A stretch of 64,000 bases of DNA, from contig NZ_JAMBPR010000007.1 of the NCBI RefSeq assembly GCF_024206475.1, positions 1 through 64,000 on the forward strand, given 5' to 3'. The notes beneath the pieces are model-generated. The model was not told the origin of the DNA, ran no database searches, and was given only the letters and a program-made list of their open reading frames with translations. The stretch is from Paraburkholderia sp. CNPSo 3274. Lineage in GTDB: Bacteria; Pseudomonadota; Gammaproteobacteria; Burkholderiales; Burkholderiaceae. Both the position numbers and the translations under genes were made by a program. Below, piece after piece: positions 26,130-35,011 of this stretch (position 1 is the first letter of the stretch; each line of letters starts with the position of its first letter).

Positions 26130-29100
26130 TCAGTGAAAATTGCGGCTCTCCGTCGCGAGCCGCCCAAGCAGCCGGCTGTGGTCCTCGAGCCGGTGCGCCA
26201 CGAGGTGCACGACCTCGCCCTCGCGCTGCACCACGCCCGCCACCGCCAGCAGCGAAGACCCTAGCAGTTCCTTGCGCTGCGACTCGACGAGCGACGCGTG
26301 CACGATCACGTTGACGCTGCCGGTCTCGTCCTCGAGCGATACGAAGATCGTGCCCTTCGCCGTGCCCGGCCGCTGCCGCACCGTGACGATTCCGCACACG
26401 CGCGCGAGCATGCCGTGCCGGCAATGCGCCAGTTGTTCCGCCGTGCGAAAGCGCTGCTTTGTGAGCCCGTGGCGCAGCAGCTCGAGCGGATGGCGATTGA
26501 GCGTGAGCCGCAGGCTCGCGTAATCGGCGACGATTTCCGCGCCTTCGGAAGCGCGCGGCAACGCAAGCGGCGCCTCGGCGACCGGCGCATCGCGCAACAG
26601 CGCGGGCACCGCGTGCTGCGCGGTCACGGCCCACCACGCCTCGCGCCGGTGGCCCACGATGCTCGCGAGCGCGTTCGACGCCGCCAGCGCCTCCAGCTCG
26701 CGCCGCGTGAGCGCCGCGCGGCGCGCGAGATCGTCGACATCGGTGAACGGTGCGCGCTCGCGCGCCTCCATCACACGCCGCGCGGCATCTTCGGAAAAGC
26801 CCTTGATGAGACTGAAGCCGAGGCGCACGGCCGGCCCGCCGCGTCCATAGCGCCGCGGCGCAAGCGAAATGCGCGAGCGCACGACGCGCTTGAGGCCGTC
26901 CATGAACCTGTGGCGCCGGCCGCCGCGCTTGAGCGTGCCCCTGCGCGTCAACGCGGCCGCGCCCAGCAGCGCGCGATAACGCAGCACCTCGGCGTTGCGC
27001 ACGCGAACCGCCTCGCCATCGAACCGCTCGCCGGGTGCGCCGTGCCGCTCCAGCACCGACGCCCAGTCGCTCAACGCGATATCGGGCGCGCGCACCTGCA
27101 CGCCGTGACGCTTCGCATCCTGCACGAGCTGAGAAGGCGAATAGAAACCGAGCGGCTGACTGTTCAGCAGTCCCGCCAGAAATGCGGCGGGCTCATAACG
27201 CTTGAGCCACGAACTCGTGTAGACGAGCAGCGCGAAACTCGCCGCATGGCTTTCCGGAAAGCCGTAGTCGCCGAAACCCTCGATCTGCTTGCAGATGCGC
27301 TCGGCGAATTCCAGCGAGTAGCCCTTCTTGAGCATGCGCTGCGTGAGATCGGCCTGATATGGCCGCAGATCGCCATCGCGCCGCCATGCGGCCATCGCGC
27401 GGCGCAGCTTGTCGGCTTCCTCGCCGGTGTAGTCCGCGGCGACCATCGCGAGATGCATCACCTGCTCCTGGAAGATCGGCACGCCGAGCGTGCGTTCGAG
27501 CACCGGGCGCAATTCTTCCTTCGCATATTCCACCGCCTCGTCGCCGTGCCGGCGCTTGAGGTACGGATGCACCATGTCGCCCTGAATCGGCCCCGGCCGC
27601 ACGATCGCCACCTGAATCACGAGGTCGTAGTACGTACGCGGCCGCAAACGCGGCAACATGCTCTGCTGCGCGCGCGACTCGATCTGAAACACGCCGACCG
27701 TATCGGCCTTGGCGCACATGCGATACACCGCCGGGTCCTCGACCGGAATGTCCTGCACACGCATCTCGGGCAGCCCGCGCCGAAGCGCCACGAATTCAAG
27801 CGAGCGCCGGATCGCCGAGAGCATGCCGAGCGCGAGCACGTCCACTTTCAACAGCCGCAGCGCGTCGATATCGTCCTTGTCCCACTCGATCACGTAGCGG
27901 TCCTTCATCGCCGCGTTTTCGATCGGCACGAGGCGCGAGAGCTTGTCGCGCGCGATCACGAAACCGCCCACGTGCTGCGAAAGATGACGCGGAAAACCGC
28001 GCAGCTCGCGCGTGAGGCGGATGAACTGCTGCGTGACGTGCGAGTCGGGCGAAAAGCCCGCTTCCTCCAGATGGCGCGCGATCGAATCGGGGCCGTCCCA
28101 CCACTGATGCGCGCCCGAAAGCTTTTCGACGAGCGCACTGTCGAGGCCGAGCGCCTTGCCGACATCGCGCAGCGCGCTGCGCGAGCGATAGGTGATGAGC
28201 GTCGCGGCCAGCGCGGCGCGCCGCGTGCCGTACTTGCGATAGATGTACTGAATGACTTCTTCGCGACGTTGATGCTCGAAGTCGACATCAATGTCAGGCG
28301 GCTCGTTGCGCGCGCGAGAGAGAAAACGCGCCACGAGCATGTTCATGCGCACGGGGTCGATCTCCGTGATCTTCAAGCAGTAGCAAACCACCGAGTTCGC
28401 CGCCGAGCCTCGCCCCTGGCACAGGATCTTCTGATCGCGCGCGAAGCGGACGATGTCGTGCACTGTGAGGAAGTACTTCTCGTACTTCAGCTCGTCGATG
28501 AGCTCGAGTTCCTGTTCGATCTGATCCCGGCGCTTGTCGTTCAGGCCGTCGGGCCAGCGCTCCAGTGCGCCCTTCATCACGAGCTTGCGCAACCACGACT
28601 GCGGCGTCTCGCCGGGCGGCACCAGTTCCTCGGGATATTCGTAGGCCAGTTCGCCGAGCGAAAACGTGCAGCGGCGCGCGACGTCGAGCGTCGCGTCGAG
28701 CGCCTCGCGCGGATAAATCGCGCCAAGCCGCACGCGCGAACGCAGATGACGCTCCGCATTCGCCTCCAGCGCGCGCCCGCACGAAGCGAGCGGCTCGCCG
28801 ATACGGATCGCGCTCAGCGTATCCTGCAACGGCTTGCGCGAACGCGCGTGCATCAGCACGCCACCCGCCGCGACGAGCGGCAGGCCGCTCTCCTGCGAGA
28901 CGTGGCGCAGCACTTCGATCTGCGTGTCGTCGCCGCCGGTTTGCCAGAGTTCGAGCGCGAGCCAGGCGCGCTCGGCCGCGAAGCCCGCGAGCCAGTGCGC
29001 GGCACGCAGCGTTTGCGCGAGCGTGGCCGTGCGCTGCGGCACGAGCAGCAACACGCAGTCGCGCAAGTGCTTCAGATGCTCGAAACCCGTCTCGGGCGCG

Positions 29101-29612
29101 GTGAAATCCGCGGGATGCACACGATAGCTGCCCTTTGCCGCACGCGAGCGCGCAAGCGTGATCAGCTCGCAAAGATTACCGTAGCCTTCGCGGCTCATTG
29201 CGAGCGCAACGATCGTGCAGAACGGTGCGCCATGTTCGTCGACGAGATTCAGCTCGCTGCCAATCAGCAGGTGCAGCGACGGCTCGAACGGGCCAAAGGC
29301 CGCGGCGGCGGCATGGCCGCCGCGTTCGCGGGCTTCGCGCACGGCATCGTCATACGCCTTTTTGCGCGCCTCGTCGTATTCGTTGAGCGCGCTCCAGGCG
29401 CGCACGACGCCCGCGAACGAGCATTCGTCGGTGATTGCGAGCGCGCGGTAGCCGTGGCGGATCGCCTGCTCGACCATCTCGCCCGGGCGCGACGCGCCGT
29501 GCAGGAAGGTGAAATTGGTCAGGCAGTGCAGCTCGGCGTAGTCAGGCAACTGCGCGGCCCACTGCGCCGGCAACTGTGGAGGCGACGACGCGCCTGTCCT
29601 GCTGATCGACAT
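26130..29612 (-). CDS. dnaE2: Error-prone DNA polymerase DnaE2
   Basis: C-family DNA polymerase of the SOS mutasome that copies damaged DNA with ImuA and ImuB. The 1160-residue protein begins with a PHP domain (YAELHCLTNFTFLHGASRP), followed by palm motifs around CQGRGSAANS and NEPPDIDVDFEHQRREEV, which supply the catalytic aspartates. Finger and helix-hairpin-helix regions and an OB domain (ARVCGIVTVRQRPGTAKG) complete it. ATG 29612 follows CAGGAATC; the frame runs further upstream into imuB. It is third in imuA-imuB-dnaE2, 34 bases after imuB. Confidence 0.97.
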   Translation of the reverse strand: MSISRTGASSPPQLPAQWAAQLPDYAELHCLTNFTFLHGASRPGEMVEQAIRHGYRALAITDECSFAGVVRAWSALNEYDEARKKAYDDAVREARERGGHAAAAAFGPFEPSLHLLIGSELNLVDEHGAPFCTIVALAMSREGYGNLCELITLARSRAAKGSYRVHPADFTAPETGFEHLKHLRDCVLLLVPQRTATLAQTLRAAHWLAGFAAERAWLALELWQTGGDDTQIEVLRHVSQESGLPLVAAGGVLMHARSRKPLQDTLSAIRIGEPLASCGRALEANAERHLRSRVRLGAIYPREALDATLDVARRCTFSLGELAYEYPEELVPPGETPQSWLRKLVMKGALERWPDGLNDKRRDQIEQELELIDELKYEKYFLTVHDIVRFARDQKILCQGRGSAANSVVCYCLKITEIDPVRMNMLVARFLSRARNEPPDIDVDFEHQRREEVIQYIYRKYGTRRAALAATLITYRSRSALRDVGKALGLDSALVEKLSGAHQWWDGPDSIARHLEEAGFSPDSHVTQQFIRLTRELRGFPRHLSQHVGGFVIARDKLSRLVPIENAAMKDRYVIEWDKDDIDALRLLKVDVLALGMLSAIRRSLEFVALRRGLPEMRVQDIPVEDPAVYRMCAKADTVGVFQIESRAQQSMLPRLRPRTYYDLVIQVAIVRPGPIQGDMVHPYLKRRHGDEAVEYAKEELRPVLERTLGVPIFQEQVMHLAMVAADYTGEEADKLRRAMAAWRRDGDLRPYQADLTQRMLKKGYSLEFAERICKQIEGFGDYGFPESHAASFALLVYTSSWLKRYEPAAFLAGLLNSQPLGFYSPSQLVQDAKRHGVQVRAPDIALSDWASVLERHGAPGERFDGEAVRVRNAEVLRYRALLGAAALTRRGTLKRGGRRHRFMDGLKRVVRSRISLAPRRYGRGGPAVRLGFSLIKGFSEDAARRVMEARERAPFTDVDDLARRAALTRRELEALAASNALASIVGHRREAWWAVTAQHAVPALLRDAPVAEAPLALPRASEGAEIVADYASLRLTLNRHPLELLRHGLTKQRFRTAEQLAHCRHGMLARVCGIVTVRQRPGTAKGTIFVSLEDETGSVNVIVHASLVESQRKELLGSSLLAVAGVVQREGEVVHLVAHRLEDHSRLLGRLATESRNFH

Positions 29613-29646
29613 GATTCCTGAAACCCGAAAGAACGACGAATAAGCG

Positions 29647-31245
29647 CTAGCCGAAAAGCCCTTGCAGATACCACTGGCCGCCAATGCGCTCGCGATACAG
29701 CCAGAACATGCGGCCCTGGTCGTCGCCGGCGACGTAGTAGTCACGCCCGACGCCCTCGCCGTCCCACCAGCCGGACTCGATGCGCTCGGTACGCGTGAGC
29801 GTCTTCAGCGGCCGTCGATAAACGGGCCGATCGCCGCGCGTCGCGAGCTTGAGCGGTTTTTCGAGCAGCCACGCCGGACGCGGCTGGGCCGGCAGCGGCA
29901 CCTCGGGCAGGTCGAAGGCGCTTTGCACGGGCGCGCTCGCGCCGGCTTCCTGCTGCGGCTTGCCTGTCTTGCGCGGCTTGCGCGTACGCTTCGCGCCGCT
30001 CTCGCGGTAAGGCCGCGCCGACATCGCCAGTTCGGGCCGATGATCGTCCTCGACGAAAAGCTGCAGCACGTTCTGCTCGCCAAGCCGCGCGCCGATGCGT
30101 TCGAAGAGCTGCCCGAGCGACGCCTCGGCGGCCTCGGCCATCGGAAAGAGCGTGTCGGTGGGCGCCGCGTACTCGCTCACCTGCGAGGCGACGAGCGCAA
30201 GGCCGATCACGGGCGCGGCAAGCTCAGTCTGATTCAGGCGCTCGCGAAGCAGCCACAGCAGATGCTCGGCGTCGCGCGAAGGCGACGCCCAGGCGATCGT
30301 GAGAGTCGAGGTGCGCGGCGCGTGACGCGAAGCCAGCTCGTGCTCCAGACGCAGCTCGAAGCCGCTCAACGCCGCGTGCTGCGCAGCCAGCCAGCCGGCC
30401 AGCTGCATCACGAGCCGGCGCGCGGCAAAGAGCAGCGCCTCGGCGCTCTCCACGCGCGCCTGCAGTTCGAGCGACGCGTGAAACGACGGCGGCGCGACAA
30501 ACCAGACGCGCGGATCGGGCGCTTCGCCGCGCGCCTGCGCGAGCCAGCCGAGCACGCCGTCGCCGAATCGCCGCACGATGCCGTCGCGCGGCAGCCGCCG
30601 CAGATCGCCGAGCGTCGCGCAGCCGATCTGCGTGAGCGCGTGGTCGTGCTGCGCGGCGAACGGTGCAAGCGTGACCGGCAGTGAATCGAGCACGCGCGCG
30701 AGCGTCGTTTCCTTGAGTACGTGCCAGCGGCGCGACGAACGCGTGACGTGCGCCTGCGCGAGCGTCCACGCCCCCCAAGCCGTCGGCGCACAAGCCATAC
30801 GCGCGGCGTGCCCGCAGCCGGCCACCGTCGCCGCAACCTTCCCGAGCAGCGCACGCACGCCGCCGAAAAGACGCAAGCCCGAGCCGACTTCGAGCAACAG
30901 CGTGTGCGACTGCGCGAACGACACCTTGGGCGTATAGGCGAGCAACGCGAGCGCGAGCGCCTCGAACGCGCGGGTCTCGCGCGCCGGATCGGCTTCGAGC
31001 AGCACGAGCCCCGGCGCAAGCGCAAGCGCATGCGAGCGCGTGTTGCCGGGTTCGACGCCTGAGCGCAGCGCGTCGAGATCGGCGATCAGGATGCGCGTGT
31101 GGTCGGCGAGCGCGTAGCAGCGCGGCGCGCTGGCGACATCGGCATCGACGCTTTCAGGCAGGAGCGGCGTTGACGGCGCCGGCGGCATCAGAGGTCTGAC
31201 GGCCTCCAGCGGCAACAACGGCAAGGTGACGGCGATCCACAGCAT
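29647..31245 (-). CDS. imuB: Y-family polymerase-like protein ImuB
   Basis: Non-catalytic Y-family polymerase homologue that bridges DnaE2 and the sliding clamp. The 532-residue protein begins MLWIAVTLPLLPLEAV; the acidic residues expected in polymerase motif I are absent, as known for ImuB. The fingers/palm-like GGVRALLGKVAATVAG and little-finger regions follow. The C-terminal RDYYVAGDDQGRMFWLYRERIGGQWYLQGLFG is typical of ImuB. ATG 31245 lies inside the end of imuA, a 92-base overlap, so translation is coupled. Confidence 0.93.
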   Translation of the reverse strand: MLWIAVTLPLLPLEAVRPLMPPAPSTPLLPESVDADVASAPRCYALADHTRILIADLDALRSGVEPGNTRSHALALAPGLVLLEADPARETRAFEALALALLAYTPKVSFAQSHTLLLEVGSGLRLFGGVRALLGKVAATVAGCGHAARMACAPTAWGAWTLAQAHVTRSSRRWHVLKETTLARVLDSLPVTLAPFAAQHDHALTQIGCATLGDLRRLPRDGIVRRFGDGVLGWLAQARGEAPDPRVWFVAPPSFHASLELQARVESAEALLFAARRLVMQLAGWLAAQHAALSGFELRLEHELASRHAPRTSTLTIAWASPSRDAEHLLWLLRERLNQTELAAPVIGLALVASQVSEYAAPTDTLFPMAEAAEASLGQLFERIGARLGEQNVLQLFVEDDHRPELAMSARPYRESGAKRTRKPRKTGKPQQEAGASAPVQSAFDLPEVPLPAQPRPAWLLEKPLKLATRGDRPVYRRPLKTLTRTERIESGWWDGEGVGRDYYVAGDDQGRMFWLYRERIGGQWYLQGLFG

Positions 31246-32011
31246 GATTGACCCCGGGCAACGGCATGACGACGGAAGCTGCGTCCGGCTGGGGCAGCAC
31301 CGCATCCTGCAGCGGCAATGTAATGACGAGTGGCTGGGCGGGCGGCGGCCCGCGGCGCTTGAAGATATCGACGGAGAGCGCGGAGAGCTGCATCCATTGC
31401 CGGCGGTTCAGGTTCGCGTCGTCGGGCGGCGGCACCGGCGAGCAGGTCATGCGCAGCGGCGCCGGCGACGACTGGTTGCGCGCGGCGAGCGGCCGCACGA
31501 GAAACGCGAGCGCCTGCGAATCCTGGGCGGCGACCTGTAGACGGCGCACGGCGTCGGGGCGCGCCTTCGTCTGCCAGAGCAGCACGGCGCCCATGCCTTC
31601 CTGCTTGAGCGCCTGCTCGGCCACCCATGCGGCCTCGTCTTCGGCCGCGCGCACCCAGATCACGCGCTCGAGCGCGAGCCCCCATGCCTTGAGCGCGCAG
31701 GCGTACGGGCGCCACGGCGGCGCGACGAGCAGCACGTGCCGGCCCGCCTGCACGGTGAGCGCGCGCAACGCCGGCGCGACGAGCCGCATCTCGCCCACGC
31801 CACCCTGCTCGACGAGCAGCTCGGTCAAGCTGCCCGAGGGCCAGCCGGCGCCGGGGAGCTGGGCGTCGAGCGTAGCGTGGCCGCTCGGCACCGTGCGCTC
31901 GCTGGCGCGCGCGAGCTGATCGCCTTGCCACACGCGGCTTTGCAGCCGGGGGGGCAAGTGCGCGGCGAGTTGCGCGGTGGTCTGCGCAGTGATCTGGGCT
32001 GCTGCTGCCAT
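31154..32011 (-). CDS. imuA: Translesion synthesis accessory protein ImuA
   Basis: RecA/SulA-related accessory factor of the mutasome and first gene of the SOS operon. Typical segments are SGHATLDAQLPGAGWPSGSLTELL near residue 45 and RHVLLVAPPWRPYACAL; the Walker-like region is degenerate. The 285-residue product ends in an Ala-rich tail that overlaps imuB. Transcription should be controlled by the perfect LexA box 86 bases upstream. Confidence 0.92.
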   Translation of the reverse strand: MAAAAQITAQTTAQLAAHLPPRLQSRVWQGDQLARASERTVPSGHATLDAQLPGAGWPSGSLTELLVEQGGVGEMRLVAPALRALTVQAGRHVLLVAPPWRPYACALKAWGLALERVIWVRAAEDEAAWVAEQALKQEGMGAVLLWQTKARPDAVRRLQVAAQDSQALAFLVRPLAARNQSSPAPLRMTCSPVPPPDDANLNRRQWMQLSALSVDIFKRRGPPPAQPLVITLPLQDAVLPQPDAASVVMPLPGVNHAVDRRHLAVVAAGGRQTSDAAGAVNAAPA

Positions 32012-32096
32012 GGTTTGTGGCCTGGTTGATGGGAACGCTCCGCCCTGCCCGGCAAGAAATGGGGCATCGGCAGGAAGGAGGTCGACTCGCCTCCAC

Positions 32097-32112
32097 CTGT
32101 ATATTTATACAG
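32097..32112 (-). promoter_or_regulatory. LexA (SOS) box upstream of imuA
   Basis: CTGTATATTTATACAG matches CTG-N10-CAG, with a fully symmetric CTGTATA/TATACAG pattern like the strongest E. coli SOS boxes. It sits 86 bases before the imuA ATG and should make imuA-imuB-dnaE2 DNA-damage inducible. Confidence 0.93.
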
Positions 32113-32152
32113 TATTTTGAGAGATTGGAGGAGGTCGAAATTGGGGAATGGT

Positions 32153-32176
32153 CATTTTGCGATCCATCGCAAAATG
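32153..32176. repeat. 24-bp palindrome between imuA and the FAD oxidoreductase gene
   Basis: Arms CATTTTGCGAT (32153-32163) and ATCGCAAAATG (32166-32176) are perfect and separated by CC. There is no T tract beyond the stem, so an operator fits better than a terminator. It lies 40 bases upstream of the LexA box, on the far side from imuA. Confidence 0.6.
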
Positions 32177-32305
32177 CTGATCCACGCTCTTGCGCAATGG
32201 ACCGGCCGCCGGACGTCGTGCTTACGTCCGGGGCAAACGCCGCTCAATGCTCACCGACAGCCCGATGCGGGCGACATGCGATAAAGGGCGCAGAGCTGGT
32301 TGCCG

Positions 32306-33928
32306 TCAGGACCCGTGCGCCGACGTCAGACTGAGTGCCACGGCTTGCGCCACTTCGATGCCGTCGATGGCCGCCGAGTAGATACCACCGGCATATCCGG
32401 CGCCTTCGCCGGCCGGATACAGACCTTCGATGTTCATGCTTTGGTAATTGTCTTTGCGACGAATGCGCAGCGGCGACGAAGTGCGCGTCTCCACGCCCGT
32501 GAGCACGGCATCGTGCATCGCGAAGCCTGCGAGCTTCTTGTCGATCTGAGGCAGGGCTTCACGGATGGCTTCAATCACGTAGTCGGGCAACGCGGTGCTC
32601 AGATCGGTCGGGTGCACACCCGGCTTGTAAGACGGCACCACGGAGCCCAGCGACGTCGACGGACGGCCGGCGATAAAGTCGCCGACCAGTTGACCCGGCG
32701 CCTGGTAATTGCCGCCGCCGAGTTCGAACGCCCGCTCTTCCCACTTGCGCTGGAAGGCGATGCCCGCGAGCGGACCGCCCGGATAGTCCTCCGGCGTGAT
32801 GCCGACCACGATGCCCGCATTCGCATTGCGCTCGGCCCGGGAGTATTGGCTCATGCCATTGGTGACCACGCGGCCGGGTTCGGAGGTCGCCGCGACCACC
32901 GTGCCGCCCGGGCACATGCAAAAGCTATAGACCGCCCGTCCATTGTTGGCGTGATGCACCACCTTGTAGTCGGCCGCCCCGAGTTGCTTGTGGCCCGCAA
33001 ACTTGCCGAAACGGCTGCGATCGATCAGCCCCTGCGGATGCTCGATACGAAAGCCCAGCGAAAACGGCTTGGCTTCCATGAACACGCCGCGTTCGTGCAG
33101 CATCTCGAACGTGTCGCGGGCGCTGTGGCCGACGGCCAGCACGACGTGGTCGCATGGCAGCGTCTCGCCGTTCGAAAGCTTGAGCGCGCGCACCTTGCCC
33201 TGTTCGATTTCGATATCTTCGACGCGGGTTTCGAAGCGCACTTCACCGCCCAGTTCGTGGATGGTGGCGCGCATTTTCTCCACCATGCTGACGAGACGGA
33301 ACGTGCCGATGTGCGGCCGGCTCAGATACAGGATGTCTTCCGGCGCGCCCGCCTTGACGAACTCCTCGAGCACCTTGCGGCCGTAGTGGTGCGGATCCTT
33401 GATCTGGCTGTACAGCTTGCCGTCGGAAAACGTCCCGGCCCCGCCCTCGCCGAACTGCACGTTGGATTCGGGATTGAGCACGGACTTGCGCCACAGCCCA
33501 AAGGTGTCCTTGGTGCGCTCGCGCACGGCCTTGCCGCGTTCGAGGATGATGGGACGGAAGCCCATCTGCGCGAGGATCAGTCCCGCGAACAGGCCGCACG
33601 GCCCCATGCCGATCACCACCGGACGCGGATGCGTCGAGTGCTCGGGCGCCTTGGCGACAAAGCGGTAGGTCATGTCCGGCGTCACCCCGCAATGCGGCTT
33701 GCCGGCGATCCGCTTGAGCACGGCCGCTTCGTCCTTGACTTCGAGGTCGACGATATAGGTCAGCTTGATATCCGAGCGCTTGCGTGCGTCGTGCGCACGG
33801 CGGAATACGGTGTAACGCACGAGCGCGTCTGCCCCTACGCCGAGTTCCGCGAGGCGTCCCCGAATCGCGGCTTCAAGTTCGCTTTCGGCGTGGTCGAGGG
33901 GGAGTTTGACTTCGGATAAACGTAACAT
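32306..33928 (-). CDS. FAD-dependent oxidoreductase (COG2509-like)
   Basis: Large FAD-dependent dehydrogenase of 540 residues, similar to the widespread uncharacterised COG2509 family. An N-terminal ferredoxin-like extension (about 95 residues, with FRRAHDARKRSDIKL) precedes the dinucleotide motif VVIGMGPCGLFAGLILAQMG. FAD-contact segments AVGHSARDTFEML and GLYPAGEGAGYAGGI follow near the middle and C-terminus. The substrate is unknown. Start ATG 33928 gives MLRLSEVKLPLDH, the usual beginning of the family. Single-gene unit. Confidence 0.9.
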   Translation of the reverse strand: MLRLSEVKLPLDHAESELEAAIRGRLAELGVGADALVRYTVFRRAHDARKRSDIKLTYIVDLEVKDEAAVLKRIAGKPHCGVTPDMTYRFVAKAPEHSTHPRPVVIGMGPCGLFAGLILAQMGFRPIILERGKAVRERTKDTFGLWRKSVLNPESNVQFGEGGAGTFSDGKLYSQIKDPHHYGRKVLEEFVKAGAPEDILYLSRPHIGTFRLVSMVEKMRATIHELGGEVRFETRVEDIEIEQGKVRALKLSNGETLPCDHVVLAVGHSARDTFEMLHERGVFMEAKPFSLGFRIEHPQGLIDRSRFGKFAGHKQLGAADYKVVHHANNGRAVYSFCMCPGGTVVAATSEPGRVVTNGMSQYSRAERNANAGIVVGITPEDYPGGPLAGIAFQRKWEERAFELGGGNYQAPGQLVGDFIAGRPSTSLGSVVPSYKPGVHPTDLSTALPDYVIEAIREALPQIDKKLAGFAMHDAVLTGVETRTSSPLRIRRKDNYQSMNIEGLYPAGEGAGYAGGIYSAAIDGIEVAQAVALSLTSAHGS

Positions 33929-34045
33929 GGCTGCCAGGGTGCGATCGCCACGGGAAGTGTGGCCGATCCGTATTTTATAAGCTCGGCGGCTTTTTAAATG
34001 GAACGCAAGCCGTACGACGCAACGCGAGCGAAGCGCGCGAAAAAG

Positions 34046-34080
34046 AAAAAGGGGCTACAGGCCAATGGCGTGTAACCCCT
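34046..34080 (-). terminator. Terminator of tRNA-Pro
   Basis: On the minus strand GGGGTTACA pairs imperfectly with TGTAGCCCC and is followed by TTTTT. It starts about ten bases beyond the tRNA 3' end. Confidence 0.8.
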
Positions 34081-34089
34081 CGGTATTAC

Positions 34090-34166
34090 TGGTCGGAGCG
34101 ATAGGATTCGAACCTACGACCCTCTGATCCCAAATCAGATGCGCTACCAGGCTGCGCTACGCTCCG
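34090..34166 (-). tRNA. tRNA-Pro (anticodon TGG)
   Basis: A 77-base cloverleaf on the minus strand. The acceptor stem CGGAGCG pairs with CGCTCCG, followed by discriminator A and an encoded CCA. The anticodon stem TCTGA/TCAGA encloses loop TTTGGGA with anticodon TGG. The T arm contains GGTTCGAATCC, and the D arm AGCGCAGCCTGGTAGCGC. Confidence 0.97.
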
Positions 34167-34330
34167 ACGAATCCGAGATTGTAGCGGGACTGCCCCCACG
34201 CCGTCAAATCCTGGCGCGGCTTAAAGACAAAAAGAGATCCGCATCACGCGCTTGCCGCACACCAGCGAGCCGTGCACCATGAGAACGCACGCCGCACGTC
34301 CACCCCCTTACAGCCAAACAAGGAGACGCC

Positions 34331-34792
34331 ATGCACCTCATCCTCTGGCGCCACGCCGAAGCCGAAGACGTCGCCGCCAGCGACCTCGCCCGCCAGCTCA
34401 CGACGCGCGGGCGCAAGCAGGCGCAGAACGTCGCCCGGTGGCTGCGCGCGCGCCTGCCCGACGACGCCGTGATCCTCGCCAGCCCCGCCGCACGCACCAT
34501 CCAGACCGCAGAGGCGCTCACCGATCAATATCGCGTCGTGCGCGAACTCGCGCCCGATGCGAGCGTCGAGCAGGTACTCACCGCCGTCGGCTGGCCCGAG
34601 GGCCTCTCCTCCACGGTCGTCGTGATCGGCCATCAGCCCACGCTCGGCGAAGTCGCGGCGCGGCTGCTCTCGGGCGGTGCCGATTCGCGAAGCTGGGCCA
34701 TGAAGAAAGCCGGCGTGCTCTGGCTCGCGAGCCGCGAGCGTAACGGCGACCAGGCCGTTCTGCACGCAGCCATCACGCCGGATCTCGTCTAA
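34331..34792 (+). CDS. sixA: Phosphohistidine phosphatase SixA
   Basis: Histidine-phosphatase superfamily enzyme that removes phosphate from phosphohistidine on signalling or PTS proteins. The 153-residue protein has the catalytic WRHAEAE near the start (Arg7, His8), PAARTIQTAE with the second Arg, and VIGHQPTLGEVA with the second His. ATG 34331 follows AAGGAGACG. Its neighbours are a tRNA and olsB; no obvious partner kinase is adjacent. Confidence 0.93.
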   Translation: MHLILWRHAEAEDVAASDLARQLTTRGRKQAQNVARWLRARLPDDAVILASPAARTIQTAEALTDQYRVVRELAPDASVEQVLTAVGWPEGLSSTVVVIGHQPTLGEVAARLLSGGADSRSWAMKKAGVLWLASRERNGDQAVLHAAITPDLV

Positions 34793-34918
34793 TCCTCCAA
34801 CCCGCCTGCGCCTGCCTCACCGGGCCGCCTGTACGCGGCCCCTACAGCGGTTCAAGCGCGGTTCAAACGCTCCCGCCGCCCCGGCCTTTCGGCCACCTTC
34901 GTCCGTCTGCCTTACACC

Positions 34919-34968
34919 ACGTCATCGAATCGTCATTGCGTTTTCATGGAAACGTAACGGCGTATTAC
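34919..34968 (+). promoter_or_regulatory. PhoB-like repeats in the olsB promoter
   Basis: TCAT recurs every 11 bases: ACGTCATCGAA, TCGTCATTGCG, TTTTCATGGAA (34919-34951). This matches the 7+4 base periodicity of PhoB boxes (CTGTCAT-N4). TATTAC at 34963-34968 is a possible -10. Phosphate-starvation control of ornithine lipid genes is known in other bacteria, which supports this. Confidence 0.6.
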
Positions 34969-35011
34969 TAAATTGCCGGGAAAGTTCTCTTACTTCCGAC
35001 CAGGACGCCCC

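Noticed and set aside
26298-29621. 1107-codon open frame on the plus strand across dnaE2
   Set aside because: Antisense to dnaE2, very high Arg/His/Ala content, no recognisable domain.
34800-34860. GGGCCGC/GCGGCCC hairpin after sixA as terminator
   Set aside because: Stem is present but no T tract follows; not called.
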